Under the pieces are notes generated by a model. It saw only the letters and a program-made list of their open reading frames with translations. It ran no database searches and was not told where the DNA came from. Below, piece by piece: positions 16,628 to 25,649 of a stretch of DNA of 64,000 nt (its first letter is position 1; the number at the start of each line of letters is the position of its first letter). Origin of the DNA: JAENVU01 sp046598395 (lineage in GTDB: Bacteria; Actinomycetota; Acidimicrobiia; IMCC26256; JAENVU01); the NCBI GenBank assembly GCA_046598395.1, contig JBKJIQ010000042.1, forward strand, positions 1 to 64,000. Direction: 5' to 3'. Made by a program: the position numbers and the translations under genes.

Positions 16628-18195
16628 CCGAAGGTATCAACGGTGCGCAGTCACTGCTGCGAACGCTCGTCGACAACGAGGTCGACGTGTGTTTCACCAA
16701 TCCGGGCACGTCGGAGATGCACTTCGTCGCCGCGCTCGACGGAGAACCGCGCATGCGAGCGATTCTCGGACTGTTCGAAGGTGTGGTCACCGGCGCGGCC
16801 GATGGTTACGCCCGAATGACGGGCCGGCCGGCGGCCACCTTGCTGCACCTCGGACCCGGGCTCGGTAACGGAATTGCGAACCTTCATAACGCCCGACGCG
16901 CCCATACGCCGATGGTGAACATCGTGGGTGATCACGCCACGTATCATAAGCAGTACGACGCGCCGCTGGAAAGCAACATCGAGACCCTCGCGGCGAACGT
17001 GTCCGGTTGGACCAGGAGGTCGGAATCCTCGAGCGGGCTCGGCGCCGATACCGCCGCCGCGGTGATCGCGGCGCGTACGCCGCCGGGCGAGGTGGCCACC
17101 CTGATCCTCCCGGCCGATATTTCTTGGTCGGAGGGAGGGATTGCGTCGCCGCGCCGGTCGGTGCCCCGTCCGTTACCTCCTGATGCCAACGCGATCGACG
17201 AGGTCGCCCAGCTCGTGCAGACGGACGCTCCCCTTGCGTTTCTCGTGGGCAACGACATCGCGCGCGACGAGCCGTCGCTCGCGCTGGTCGATGCCATTGC
17301 GGCAACCTTCGGAGCCAAGGTCCTGGCTGAAGTGTTCCCCGCTCGACTCCGCCGTGGCGCGGGAATTGCTCCAGTAGAACGCCTCGGATACCTGTCGGAG
17401 TTCGCAGCGATGCAACTCACCGGACTCGCGCACCTCGTCCTCGTAGGCGCGAAGTCTCCCGTGTCGTTTTTCGCCTATCCCGGACGCGAGAGCGATCTCG
17501 TGCCGGGTGGTTGCACGGTGCACGTACTGACCGACGTGGCCGAAGATGGGCCGGGCGCGATTGCGGCACTGGCCGACACCCTCGGCGTCACGAGCGCGGC
17601 GGCGCGGCTCGTGGGTGCGGCGCGCCCGGGACGGCCCACGGGTGCGCTCACCGGCACGGTACTGGCCGATGCAGTGGGCGCAGTCTTGCCCGAGGGAGCG
17701 ATCGTGGTGGACGAGGCGCAGACGGGAGGCATATGGGCCTCCCCCGCCACCGGCGGTTGCCCACCGCACGATTGGATCACACTCACTGGGGGAGCGATCG
17801 GCTTCGGGATGCCCGTGGCGACCGGAGCCGCGGTTGCGTGCCCGGATCGACCGGTCATCAATCTCCAAGCCGACGGCAGCGCGATGTACACGCTGCAGTC
17901 CCTCTGGACGCAAGCGCGCGAAGGACTCGACGTGACCACGGTGATCTTCGCGAACCGCTCCTACGCGATCCTCAACCTCGAGTTGTCGCGAGTGGGCGTG
18001 GAGAGCCCGGGTCCAGTTGCGAAGTCGATGCTCGATCTGACGCGACCGGATCTGGACTTCGTGGCCCTGGCCCGCGGTATGGGCGTTCCCGGCGAACGAC
18101 CCGAGGACGGGGAAGCGTTGACCGCCGCGCTGGAACGCGCGATTGGCGAACCGGGGCCGCACCTCATCGAGGCGATCATCCCTTCGGGCTTCTAA
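16624..18195 (+). CDS. ThDP-dependent acetolactate-synthase-like enzyme
   Basis: A 523-residue enzyme of the pyruvate oxidase/acetolactate synthase/benzoylformate decarboxylase family. The N-terminal Pyr domain has CFTNPGTSEMHFV and the Glu of LFEGVVTGAADGYARMTG (about 54-71), which fits the ThDP-activating glutamate. The C-terminal PP domain has GGAIGFGMPVATGAAVACP and the metal motif QADGSA...ANRSYAIL (about 418-447), where the usual GDG is ADG. It is shorter than ilvB products (about 560-600) and no regulatory ilvN gene follows, so acetolactate synthesis for valine is unlikely. A 2-oxoacid decarboxylase or carboligase acting on the product of the coupled GlcD-like oxidase is more probable. 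This is inference. Confidence 0.8.
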   Translation: MTEGINGAQSLLRTLVDNEVDVCFTNPGTSEMHFVAALDGEPRMRAILGLFEGVVTGAADGYARMTGRPAATLLHLGPGLGNGIANLHNARRAHTPMVNIVGDHATYHKQYDAPLESNIETLAANVSGWTRRSESSSGLGADTAAAVIAARTPPGEVATLILPADISWSEGGIASPRRSVPRPLPPDANAIDEVAQLVQTDAPLAFLVGNDIARDEPSLALVDAIAATFGAKVLAEVFPARLRRGAGIAPVERLGYLSEFAAMQLTGLAHLVLVGAKSPVSFFAYPGRESDLVPGGCTVHVLTDVAEDGPGAIAALADTLGVTSAAARLVGAARPGRPTGALTGTVLADAVGAVLPEGAIVVDEAQTGGIWASPATGGCPPHDWITLTGGAIGFGMPVATGAAVACPDRPVINLQADGSAMYTLQSLWTQAREGLDVTTVIFANRSYAILNLELSRVGVESPGPVAKSMLDLTRPDLDFVALARGMGVPGERPEDGEALTAALERAIGEPGPHLIEAIIPSGF

Positions 18196-18217
18196 CTCGT
18201 GGTCGAATCCGTCGCGT

Positions 18218-19543
18218 TCAGCCGCCGGTGACCTCCGATGGAGTGATCCCGAGGTAGCGCTCGAGATTCCGATGCAGGTTGGCAATTCGGCATTCCTCGC
18301 CCGAGAGGGTGAGATGGGTAAATCCCGGTTGATGCAACCCGCGCTGGACACGGCTCAGCGCTTCCACGTCCTGGTTGATGACCAGCCCGAAGTCGGTGTC
18401 CTTGGGCACCACGGCCAACCGCATCGGTGGGTGACGCGGTGCTGTCGGTGCGCGTCGTTCGAATACCAGAATGCTGACCACGCACTCATCGGGCGTGGGG
18501 CCTGGTCGCGAACTCAGCACTTGCATGAGATCCGGGAAGGCGATGACGGTGGTGTTCGGAAACAGGTTGTACTGCTGCATGTTCATGACCTGTTCGGTCG
18601 TCAGTGAGGACAGGTCGGCGCCTGCCTTGGCTGCGGTCACGCGTACCGCGTCGGCGAGCATGTCTCGCATCGATGCGCCGTCGGGTACGGCGGGTGCCGG
18701 GCCGGCGGGTTCCGTGGTCGGCTTCCCGATACGCGTCCCCATCACCGCAACGAACGCGTCGTAGATCTCTTGATCGGTCGCACCGTCGCGCAGCCGCGGG
18801 CTGACCAGGCCGTAGGGCTGCTCCAACTTGCCGTGGCGGTCCCAGAGTTGCTGCGGCGAGTTGACGTCGTCGGTCATGGGCAACATCTCGCGGTGCAGGC
18901 CCTGGACGTGATACGTCTCACTGAAACCGTCGATCAAGGTCTTCCAGTTGCACGGCATCGGCATCGCGAGGTCGTAGGAGCAATGAAAGTCTGCGAGTCC
19001 GAGCCACGGCGCGTCGTTCGGTATCCCTTCGAGGAACTCCTCCAGCGGTGCCGCGTGGAGATCGAGGTTGATGAACACGAACGGCGCCCACTCCGCCACC
19101 TGCACCTCGAACAGTGGATGGTCGTCATTGCGCAATGTGCCGAAGCCTTTGCGCGACGGGACTTCTCGCAGCACGCCATCGAGGTTCCAACACCAGCGGT
19201 GGTATTCGCAGCGCAACTCGGTGCGACCGCGCCCTTCACCGCACGCAAGGACGTTGCCGCGATGACGACACACGTTTTGATACGCCCGGAGCGTGCCAGT
19301 TTCCGTACGCAGCACGATGACCGAGAGCCAGCCCACCTGATACTCGAACCAGTCCCCCGGTTCGGCCACGTGATCGGTGGTACCGGCAATCTGCCAGACG
19401 CGGGGCCACAAATGCTCGGCCTCCTGGGCCGCCCACTCCGGCGACGTGTACCGCGATGATGGAACCCGAAACGGCTCGGAGACGCGGTCCACACTTGCGA
19501 TCGTGGCCCCCACCGGCGCCGAATCGGTCAGTTCAATCGTCAC
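18218..19543 (-). CDS. Rieske non-heme iron ring-hydroxylating oxygenase, alpha subunit-like
   Basis: A 441-residue oxygenase. The N-terminal Rieske domain has C92-x-H94 in CRHRGN and C112-x2-H115 in CEYHRW, binding a [2Fe-2S] cluster. The C-terminal catalytic domain shows CNWKTLIDGFSETYHVQGLH (about 198-217), with D205, H212 and H217 as the likely iron-bridging and iron-binding residues. Such enzymes hydroxylate aromatic or aliphatic compounds, including steroids and carnitine-like substrates, with electrons from a separate reductase. No reductase or beta subunit lies beside it. It is convergent with the ThDP enzyme and divergent from the carbonic anhydrase; the context does not fix the substrate. 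Confidence 0.87.
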   Translation of the reverse strand: MTIELTDSAPVGATIASVDRVSEPFRVPSSRYTSPEWAAQEAEHLWPRVWQIAGTTDHVAEPGDWFEYQVGWLSVIVLRTETGTLRAYQNVCRHRGNVLACGEGRGRTELRCEYHRWCWNLDGVLREVPSRKGFGTLRNDDHPLFEVQVAEWAPFVFINLDLHAAPLEEFLEGIPNDAPWLGLADFHCSYDLAMPMPCNWKTLIDGFSETYHVQGLHREMLPMTDDVNSPQQLWDRHGKLEQPYGLVSPRLRDGATDQEIYDAFVAVMGTRIGKPTTEPAGPAPAVPDGASMRDMLADAVRVTAAKAGADLSSLTTEQVMNMQQYNLFPNTTVIAFPDLMQVLSSRPGPTPDECVVSILVFERRAPTAPRHPPMRLAVVPKDTDFGLVINQDVEALSRVQRGLHQPGFTHLTLSGEECRIANLHRNLERYLGITPSEVTGG

Positions 19544-19618
19544 GCGATTCCTTCAGTCCCGAGGCCACGATCGGCTTAGCGTAGAGGTGGCGGCTCCCGA
19601 TCCGACAGAATCACTCCC

Positions 19619-20125
19619 ATGACCGATCCGGCCTTCACTGACATCCTCACGGCGAACGCCGTTTATTCGGAATCGTTCCACCTGGGCGGCATGCGTCCGG
19701 AGGCGGCTCGTGGCCTCGCGGTGCTCACCTGCATCGACTCGCGTATCGAGCCGCTCACCATGCTCGGCCTCGTTCCGGGGGACGCAAAGATTCTGCGGAA
19801 CGCCGGAGCGCGCGTTACTTCGGACGCGCTGCGATCCCTGGTCTTGGCGGTGCATCTCCTGGGAGTGGAACGGATCGCAGTGATTCAACACACTCGGTGC
19901 AAGATGGCCGAGGCGTCCGACGACCAACTGCGGGTCGAGGTGGGCGCACTCGCCGGTGCGTCCGCGGATGATTGGGAGTTCTTGGCGATCGACGATCCGA
20001 AGGCCGTGCTCGCATCTGATCTCGCAATGCTGCGCTCGTGCCCATTGATTCCGGAACGTATCGCGGTGATCGGCCTGATGTACGACGTCGATTCGGGTGT
20101 GCTTCACGCCGAGGCCGGCGCATGA
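19619..20125 (+). CDS. Beta-class carbonic anhydrase-like protein
   Basis: A 168-residue protein of the small beta-carbonic anhydrase type, which interconverts CO2 and bicarbonate. The zinc ligands are visible: Cys 38 in TCIDSR (with Asp 40 and Arg 42 as the catalytic dyad), His 91 and Cys 94 in QHTRCKM. It is shorter than the 200-220 residues of most members but similar to the short mycobacterial type. It is divergent from the Rieske gene with 75 bases between, and 22 bases upstream of the SsuD-like gene on the same strand, so co-transcription is possible. Confidence 0.85.
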   Translation: MTDPAFTDILTANAVYSESFHLGGMRPEAARGLAVLTCIDSRIEPLTMLGLVPGDAKILRNAGARVTSDALRSLVLAVHLLGVERIAVIQHTRCKMAEASDDQLRVEVGALAGASADDWEFLAIDDPKAVLASDLAMLRSCPLIPERIAVIGLMYDVDSGVLHAEAGA

Positions 20126-20147
20126 TTTCTCCGTTGGGGTTCGGCGG

Positions 20148-21254
20148 ATGAAGGTCCATTGGTTTCTTCCCACCGGCGGGGACTCTCGCGAAGTACTTCC
20201 CACGAGCCCAACGTCGCACCGGCGTGTGCCGAGCCACGCCTACCTCGCCCAACTCGCGCAAGCCTGTGACGACCTCGGCTACGACGCAATGCTCACGCCG
20301 TGCGGGACCGGCTGTGAAGACGCGTGGCTCACGACGGCGTCACTGCTTCCGCTTACCCGTCGGATCAAGTTCCTCGTGGCGTTTCGGCCCGCGCTGCTCA
20401 CCCCCACGCTCGCCGCCCAGATGGCGTCCACCTATCAACGGATGTCCCGCGGGAGACTCCTCGTCAACATTGTGACGGGTGCCGAAGCCGCCGAGCTCGC
20501 GCGGTTCGGTATCCATGAGGATAAGGAAGCGCGGTACGCGCAAACTGCGGAATTTATCCAGGTGATGCGCGGTGCCTGGCGTCCCGAGCCGTTCGATTTC
20601 GCAGGCGACTTCTTCTCCGTAGAAGGCGCCACCACCCGGGACGTGCCGGACCCCATTCCGGAGATCTATTTCGGTGGCGCGTCGGCTGCCGCGGAAACCG
20701 TGGCCGCCGAGCACGTCGACGTGTATCTCGCGTGGGGTGAACCACCCGCGATGGTGGCCGAACGGGTCACGCGTATGCGCGCGCTGGCTGCCGCGGCCGG
20801 GCGCACGTTGCAGCTCGGCATCCGGTTCCACGTGATTGCCCGTCCCACCGCCGCGGCGGCCTGGACCGCGGCCGATGCGTTGGTGGCGGCCATGAATCCC
20901 GAAGACATTGCGGATGCGCAGAAGCACTTTGCGACCACGCAATCCGTCGGCCAGAAGCGCATGGCCGAACTGCACGGCGGTGACCGTGACCACTTGGTGC
21001 TTCATCCCAATGTCTGGGCCGGTGTTGGACTCGTACGCGGCGGTGTGGGGACTGCGCTCGTGGGGAGTTACGAAGAGGTCGCCGATCGGATGCTCGAATA
21101 CCACGGGCTCGGGTTCGACGAGTTCATTCTCTCTGGGTATCCGCATCTCGAAGAGGCCTATTGGTTCGGCGAAGGCGTGATGCCGATCCTGCGCGAAGCC
21201 GGACACCTTCCGCCGCTCGATGGCCCGAGCGCCCCGGTCTTTTCATTCCGGTGA
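20148..21254 (+). CDS. SsuD-like FMNH2-dependent alkanesulfonate monooxygenase
   Basis: A 368-residue luciferase-like monooxygenase of the SsuD type. SsuD enzymes cleave sulfite from alkanesulfonates with FMNH2 and O2. Seen: the N-terminal KVHWFLPTGGDSR, where the family has a similar W-F-P-T-GD, TPCGTGCEDAW (about 61-71), RPALLTPTLAAQMAST, GRLLVNIVTG, and PEIYFGGASAAAE. Length is close to the usual 380. The start ATG 20148 is chosen because the conserved sequence begins there; the longer frame reads back into the carbonic anhydrase gene. The stop TGA shares a base with the start of the glutamine amidotransferase. No ssuABC transporter is adjacent. Confidence 0.85.
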   Translation: MKVHWFLPTGGDSREVLPTSPTSHRRVPSHAYLAQLAQACDDLGYDAMLTPCGTGCEDAWLTTASLLPLTRRIKFLVAFRPALLTPTLAAQMASTYQRMSRGRLLVNIVTGAEAAELARFGIHEDKEARYAQTAEFIQVMRGAWRPEPFDFAGDFFSVEGATTRDVPDPIPEIYFGGASAAAETVAAEHVDVYLAWGEPPAMVAERVTRMRALAAAAGRTLQLGIRFHVIARPTAAAAWTAADALVAAMNPEDIADAQKHFATTQSVGQKRMAELHGGDRDHLVLHPNVWAGVGLVRGGVGTALVGSYEEVADRMLEYHGLGFDEFILSGYPHLEEAYWFGEGVMPILREAGHLPPLDGPSAPVFSFR

Positions 21255-21955
21255 TGCGGGTCGGCTTGCTGATGGTGGGACACGTGGCGCCCACCAGTAC
21301 CCACATCGCAGGCGACTATCCCGAGTTGTTCGCAACGCTGTTGACGGGGCTCGGGATCGAGCTGGTCCCATACAACCTCGACGAGGATCGCTTCCCTGCC
21401 GCCGTGGACGAGTGCGACGGGTGGCTGCTCTCCCCCAGTCGCTGTTCCGTGTACGACGGTCACCCATGGATCGCCGAGGCCGAGGATCTCATTCGGGACC
21501 TCATCGCTCGGGAGCGGCCGTACGTGGGTATCTGCTTCGGTCATCAACTCGCGGCTCAGGCCCTCGGTGTGCCCGTGCAACGAGCCGCCGACGGTTGGCA
21601 GGTCGGCGTCCACGAGTACGAGATTGTGGAACGCCGACCGTGGATGGAGCCGACGCGCTCCCGCGTTGCCTTGATCGCCAGCCACGAAGACCAAGTGACG
21701 GCGGTGCCCGACGGTGCCCGGCTACTCGCTTGTACCTCGGGGTGTCCCGTGGCGGGGCTGCTCATTGGTGAACGGGCCTGGACCTTGCAACCACACCCCG
21801 AGTTCGTTTCCGAACTCGCGGATGACCTCCTCGCCCAACGGATCGAACTCATTGGAGCGGAGAGGGTGGCCGTCGCCCGAAGCTCGCTGACTCAACCGCT
21901 CGATCGCTTGACGGTGGGCCGCTGGATCGGGGAGTTCTTCGCCGCCACCACCTGA
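21254..21955 (+). CDS. Class I glutamine amidotransferase-like protein
   Basis: A 233-residue single-domain GATase. The catalytic Cys lies in the nucleophile elbow GICFGHQLAAQALG (about 95-108), the His in LQPHPEF (about 176-182), with Glu two residues on. The N-terminal half begins MRVGLLMVGH, a glutaminase-type Rossmann strand. Such stand-alone domains include GMP-synthase-like and gamma-glutamyl-hydrolase-like proteins and their substrate cannot be read from sequence. Its start codon overlaps the stop of the SsuD-like gene (TGATG), so the two proteins are likely made together, an unusual partnership. Confidence 0.82.
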   Translation: MRVGLLMVGHVAPTSTHIAGDYPELFATLLTGLGIELVPYNLDEDRFPAAVDECDGWLLSPSRCSVYDGHPWIAEAEDLIRDLIARERPYVGICFGHQLAAQALGVPVQRAADGWQVGVHEYEIVERRPWMEPTRSRVALIASHEDQVTAVPDGARLLACTSGCPVAGLLIGERAWTLQPHPEFVSELADDLLAQRIELIGAERVAVARSSLTQPLDRLTVGRWIGEFFAATT

Positions 21956-22083
21956 AATGCGTCAGCCTGAGAGGCGCGGGAGGCTTGCGCGGGGTCGGGT
22001 GAACTCGAACATGCGCAGCATCCGGTGAGAGAGCGCATGACCGAGTCGTGCCCGGAGGGTACCGACTCGCGCCGCGCTGGCTA

Positions 22084-23133
22084 TCAGGCCGGGAACACGG
22101 TGATGTCGGTGGCTTTGACCGCGGTCCAGACTTCGGATCCCTGCTCCAGCCCGAGATCGTGCAGCGCGGCGGGCGTGATCTCGGCGACGAGTGGCACGGG
22201 ACCGTCGACGCGAACGCGCACGCGGTCGCCGAGCGATTCGATGCCAACCACATGACCCGCGGCCACATTGCGCGGGCTTCCACCTGGTGGCTGGCGGTGC
22301 AGCGCCACCGACCGCGGGTGCACGATTGCCAACGCGATCCCGGCGGAGGGGGTGGTGGCAACGAGGTGGCCCCCGGTTTCGAGGTCGAGTTGTCCATCGT
22401 GGACAATTCCTCGCAGCAGATTGACTCCAACCAGCTCGGCGACGTAGTCCGAACCTGGGCGCGCGGAGACCTCCGCGAACGTTCCGGATTGCATCACGCG
22501 GCCGTGCTCGACGATGACGAGTCGATCAGCCAACGCGGCGGCGTCGAGTGGATCGTGGGTCACGAGCACGCGCGCCCCGGTGTGGTCCCGCAGCCGGGTC
22601 CGAAGTTCGCGCCGCACTCCACCGCGCGCAAGTTGGTCGAGCGCGGCCAACGGTTCGTCGAGCAAGAGCAACCGAGGCTCGGTGACCAGCGCCCGGACGA
22701 ACGCCACGCGCTGACGTTGTCCGCCGGACAGTTCGTGGGGCTTCATCGAAGCGAAGTTCACGAGACCGACGGCTTCGAGCGCGACCGCTGCGGTCCGGCG
22801 AGCCTCTGCCCGCCGGATGCCGCGGTTCCGCAGCCCGAACGCAACGTTGTCGAGGGCGCTGAGGTGCGGGAACAAGAGGTAGTCCTGAAACACGATTCCG
22901 ACGGAACGATGCTCGGGCATCGCATTGATCGCCCCGCCGTCGTCGAGCACCACCCCGTCGACCGTGATCTGTCCTGCGTCGATCGAAATCAAACCAGCGA
23001 GTGCGCGGAGCAGTGTGGTCTTGCCTGCGCCGTTCGGTCCGAGAATCGCGACAGTTTCACCGTCGGCCACGGTGAGTGCCACATCGAGGTCGAGGGACCC
23101 GTGGGTGAGCATCACGTGCGCGTCGAGGCTCAT
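22084..23133 (-). CDS. modC: Molybdate ABC transporter ATP-binding protein
   Basis: A 349-residue ATPase of the ModC type. The ABC domain has Walker A GPNGAGKT (about 32-39), Q-loop FQDYLLFPHLS, signature LSGGQRQR, and Walker B LLLLDEPLAALD; a molybdate-binding Mop/TOBE domain follows, with SLGDRVRVRVDG and GSEVWTAVKATDITVF. It powers the ModB channel. The start ATG 23133 overlaps the modB stop by 4 bases (ATGA), fixing the start and showing translational coupling; an ATG five codons earlier lies within modB. It is the last gene of the four-gene mod operon. About 128 bases without recognisable features follow, towards 21956. Confidence 0.92.
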   Translation of the reverse strand: MSLDAHVMLTHGSLDLDVALTVADGETVAILGPNGAGKTTLLRALAGLISIDAGQITVDGVVLDDGGAINAMPEHRSVGIVFQDYLLFPHLSALDNVAFGLRNRGIRRAEARRTAAVALEAVGLVNFASMKPHELSGGQRQRVAFVRALVTEPRLLLLDEPLAALDQLARGGVRRELRTRLRDHTGARVLVTHDPLDAAALADRLVIVEHGRVMQSGTFAEVSARPGSDYVAELVGVNLLRGIVHDGQLDLETGGHLVATTPSAGIALAIVHPRSVALHRQPPGGSPRNVAAGHVVGIESLGDRVRVRVDGPVPLVAEITPAALHDLGLEQGSEVWTAVKATDITVFPA

Positions 23134-23930
23134 CCGACGGCGAACCATCGGTCACGCAAGAGCGCGAGGACTGCGATGCAGACCGCGAGAAGAACGACAC
23201 TCAAACCGATGGCGACATCGGGGCGAGATTCGAGCAAGAGATAGACCGCGAGCGGCGTGGTTCGGGTCCGGTCGGCGACGTTGCCCGCGAACGTGATCGT
23301 CGCTCCGAACTCACCGAGCGCGCGGGCCCAGGCCAACGCGATTCCGGCGACGAGCCCGGGCAGAATGAGCGGCAAGGTGATGCGACGAGCCACCGTGAAC
23401 GGCTTTGCGCCGAGCGTTGTGGCCGCTTCTTCGTAGCGGCGATCCATCGACCGCAATGCCGCCTCCACCGTGATGACGAGAAACGGAAGGGCCACGAACG
23501 TTTCCGCGATGACCGCTCCGGCGGTAGAGAACGTGAGTTGGATACCGAACCAGCCGTAGAGGTAACGGCCGACCAGTCCGTCGCGCCCCAATGCGTAGAA
23601 GAGTCCGACCCCGCCCACCACGGGTGGTAGCACCATCGGAAGCAACACGAGTGCGCGGGCGATCGAACGGCCGGGAAACTCAACTCGGGCGAGGACCCAT
23701 GCGATCGGCACTCCGAACAGCACCGCCAACGCCGTCGCCCACAACGAACACACGAGCGAGAGACGCAGCGCGCTGGTCGCCTCGGGAGAGCTGAGGTCTG
23801 ATGCGAGGCTCGACCACGGGACTTGCAGCACGAGTCCCACCAGTGGCAGGAGCAGGAAGAGGAAGCCGACGACGGCGATCAGGATCCAGGTCCAGGGAGT
23901 CCTTCGGGTGCGCCGCGTGCGAGGTTGCAT
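23130..23930 (-). CDS. modB: Molybdate ABC transporter permease
   Basis: A 266-residue inner-membrane permease of the ModB family with six hydrophobic segments. The cytoplasmic coupling motif EEAATTLGAKPFTVARRITL (about 169-188) matches the EAA loop that docks the ATPase. The segment ARALVLLPMVLPPVVGGVGL is typical of ModB. The start is the ATG 7 bases after the modA stop. It works with ModA and ModC to import molybdate or tungstate for the molybdenum cofactor. No defect is seen. Confidence 0.92.
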   Translation of the reverse strand: MQPRTRRTRRTPWTWILIAVVGFLFLLLPLVGLVLQVPWSSLASDLSSPEATSALRLSLVCSLWATALAVLFGVPIAWVLARVEFPGRSIARALVLLPMVLPPVVGGVGLFYALGRDGLVGRYLYGWFGIQLTFSTAGAVIAETFVALPFLVITVEAALRSMDRRYEEAATTLGAKPFTVARRITLPLILPGLVAGIALAWARALGEFGATITFAGNVADRTRTTPLAVYLLLESRPDVAIGLSVVLLAVCIAVLALLRDRWFAVG

Positions 23931-23937
23931 ATTGGCT

Positions 23938-24738
23938 TCAGCTCGGCGGTAAGAACCCGAATGATCGCAGCGACGCTTGACCCGGTGCGGATCCGAGATA
24001 GTCGATGAACGCCTTCGCTGCCTTCGGGCTCTCGCTCGTCTTCACGACCGCGATGAGATACACCGTGGTCGCATTCGCCGAGTCGCGAATCGTGACCGAT
24101 GTGACCGACCGACCCGCGGACCGAGCGTCGGTCGCGTAGACGATTGCGGCATCGGCGTCGCCGGTGCTCACCGCCGCGAGGGTGGCCTTCGCGTCGGCGC
24201 CGCGCGTGATGTTGGTCTCGGCAATGGTGACGCCGGAAGCGTGGAGCGCTTGCGCGGCGTACTTCCCACAGGGCACCTCGAGGCCGCAGAGCGAGACGGT
24301 GCCAACCGTCGCCAGGTCGTCGAGGGTCCGGAGGTGGTATGGATTTCCGGGCTTGGTCACGATCACGAGGCGGTTCTTGGCGAACACGGGCGACTGGCCG
24401 CGCAGCAATCCCGCGGCACGAAGCGCGCCCATGGTCTCCGAGTCGGCAGCCGCAAACACGTCGGCGGGTGCGCCCTGAACGATCTGGGTCTTCAGGGTGG
24501 AAGACGGTCCGAAGTTGAACGAGACCGACGTCCCGATGTGCGCTGCTTCGAAATCGCTTCCGATCTTCGCGAACGCCTGGGTGAGTGACGACGCAGCGGA
24601 GACCGTGATGGTTCCGCGCACGGTCGAGGTCGACGGTGGTGAGCTCGAACCGCAGCCGGTCATGACCGGTCCGCTCACCAGCGCGACAGTAACGATGATC
24701 GGGACCACGAAGGTGAGGGAACGTGCCCGCGACGGCAT
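23938..24738 (-). CDS. modA: Molybdate-binding lipoprotein
   Basis: A 266-residue periplasmic-type binding protein, anchored as a lipoprotein in a Gram-positive manner: hydrophobic signal then lipobox VMTGC (Cys 29). The mature protein shows the ModA pattern: ITVSAASSLTQAFAKIG (the Ser residues bind oxyanion), FNFGPSSTLKTQI, GAPADVFAAAD, FAKNRLVIVT and DADAAIVYATDA. It captures molybdate or tungstate for ModBC. The start ATG 24738 gives the cleanest signal peptide; a GTG three codons earlier is possible, and the longer frame runs into the regulator gene. It starts 13 bases after the regulator's stop. Confidence 0.92.
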   Translation of the reverse strand: MPSRARSLTFVVPIIVTVALVSGPVMTGCGSSSPPSTSTVRGTITVSAASSLTQAFAKIGSDFEAAHIGTSVSFNFGPSSTLKTQIVQGAPADVFAAADSETMGALRAAGLLRGQSPVFAKNRLVIVTKPGNPYHLRTLDDLATVGTVSLCGLEVPCGKYAAQALHASGVTIAETNITRGADAKATLAAVSTGDADAAIVYATDARSAGRSVTSVTIRDSANATTVYLIAVVKTSESPKAAKAFIDYLGSAPGQASLRSFGFLPPS

Positions 24739-24751
24739 CCGGTTCACGCGG

Positions 24752-25150
24752 TCAGTCGCTCGGCGGAACTTCGATGACCACATTGGTTGCCTTCACCGCG
24801 GCGACCGCGAGATCACCGACCTCGAGTCCGAGTTCCTCCGCGCCTTCGCGCGTCATCAACGACACCACCCGATGCGGACCGGCCTGGATCTCCACGATGG
24901 CGGTCAATGTGTCGCGTTGGACCCGGATCACAATGCCGGTGAAGCGATTTCGGGCCGACTGGGTCATCCCCGGCGGCTCGGTGTGGGGAGCTTGCTCGAC
25001 GAGGAGCCGAGCCAGATCCTTGCCCGCAATATGGCGGTGACCGCCGTCGGTGCGCGTGGTCTTCAGACGCCCTTCGTCGGCCCAGCGCCGCACGGTGTCC
25101 ACGCTCACGCCCAGGATCTCCGCGGCCTGTCCAGGTCGATACAGCGTCAC
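24752..25150 (-). CDS. MerR-type HTH/TOBE molybdate-responsive regulator
   Basis: A 132-residue protein that joins two domains. The N-terminus is a MerR/excisionase-type helix-turn-helix, RPGQAAEILGVSVDTVRRWA (about 5-24), followed by the GRLKTTRTDGGHRHI wing. The C-terminus is a Mop/TOBE molybdate-binding domain, NRFTGIVIRVQRD and EELGLEVGDLAVAAVKATNVVI. This combination fits a regulator that senses molybdate directly and controls the mod genes behind it. It is the first gene of the operon, so autoregulation is likely. No operator was recognised upstream, in the mostly gene-free stretch to 25306. Confidence 0.85.
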   Translation of the reverse strand: MTLYRPGQAAEILGVSVDTVRRWADEGRLKTTRTDGGHRHIAGKDLARLLVEQAPHTEPPGMTQSARNRFTGIVIRVQRDTLTAIVEIQAGPHRVVSLMTREGAEELGLEVGDLAVAAVKATNVVIEVPPSD

Positions 25151-25306
25151 AGTAAGGACTGTAGACCGCCAGAACGAGGAGCTGCGAGGAATAGTGACCT
25201 AATAGACGGCGCAGTCACGACTTCCGGTGAATCAACTCCGCAAACAATGGAATAGCGTCGATGAACTCGGGACCCCGCTCTTGGGGCGCCATGAAGCACC
25301 GCCAGA

Positions 25307-25558
25307 TCACGTGACAGTGAAGGCGTTCGGAAGGATCGCGAACCCACCCGTTTCCGGACCAGCACCGGTCCCCGGATTGCGGTAGAAGATCGGGCGCGGT
25401 CCCGGCGTGGCGTTCGCCGCGATCTGGATGATCACTCCTCGCCGCGCCTCGTCGATCACCAAGTTGCTCATGACCGTGACGCCTTCGCCGAACGAGACGG
25501 TCCGACGGGGATCCGCGTCGGACGACACGTCCGCTACCGGTTCGGTGACGTCGAGCAC
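25307..25558 (-). CDS. Hypothetical fragment (doubtful)
   Basis: An 83-codon frame whose C-terminal two thirds look protein-like (SNLVIDEARRGVIIQIAANA, then PIFYRNPGTGAGPETG). No family is recognised and no ribosome site stands before a plausible start; it could be the broken end of a larger gene in the degraded element that carries the integrase. The bases between the molybdate regulator and the integrase hold nothing else I can support. Confidence 0.3.
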   Translation of the reverse strand: MLDVTEPVADVSSDADPRRTVSFGEGVTVMSNLVIDEARRGVIIQIAANATPGPRPIFYRNPGTGAGPETGGFAILPNAFTVT

Positions 25559-25649
25559 TGGCTCGATGAACTACGCGACCAGGAGGCGACGTGACAACAC
25601 CGGTCGATGGTCCGACGTCGCCCTTAGGATCACCCACGCTGAGGGTGAC

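Noticed and set aside
21956..22083. Possible riboswitch beside the mod genes
   Set aside because: This gap lies downstream of modC, not before the operon, and no recognisable fold was seen.
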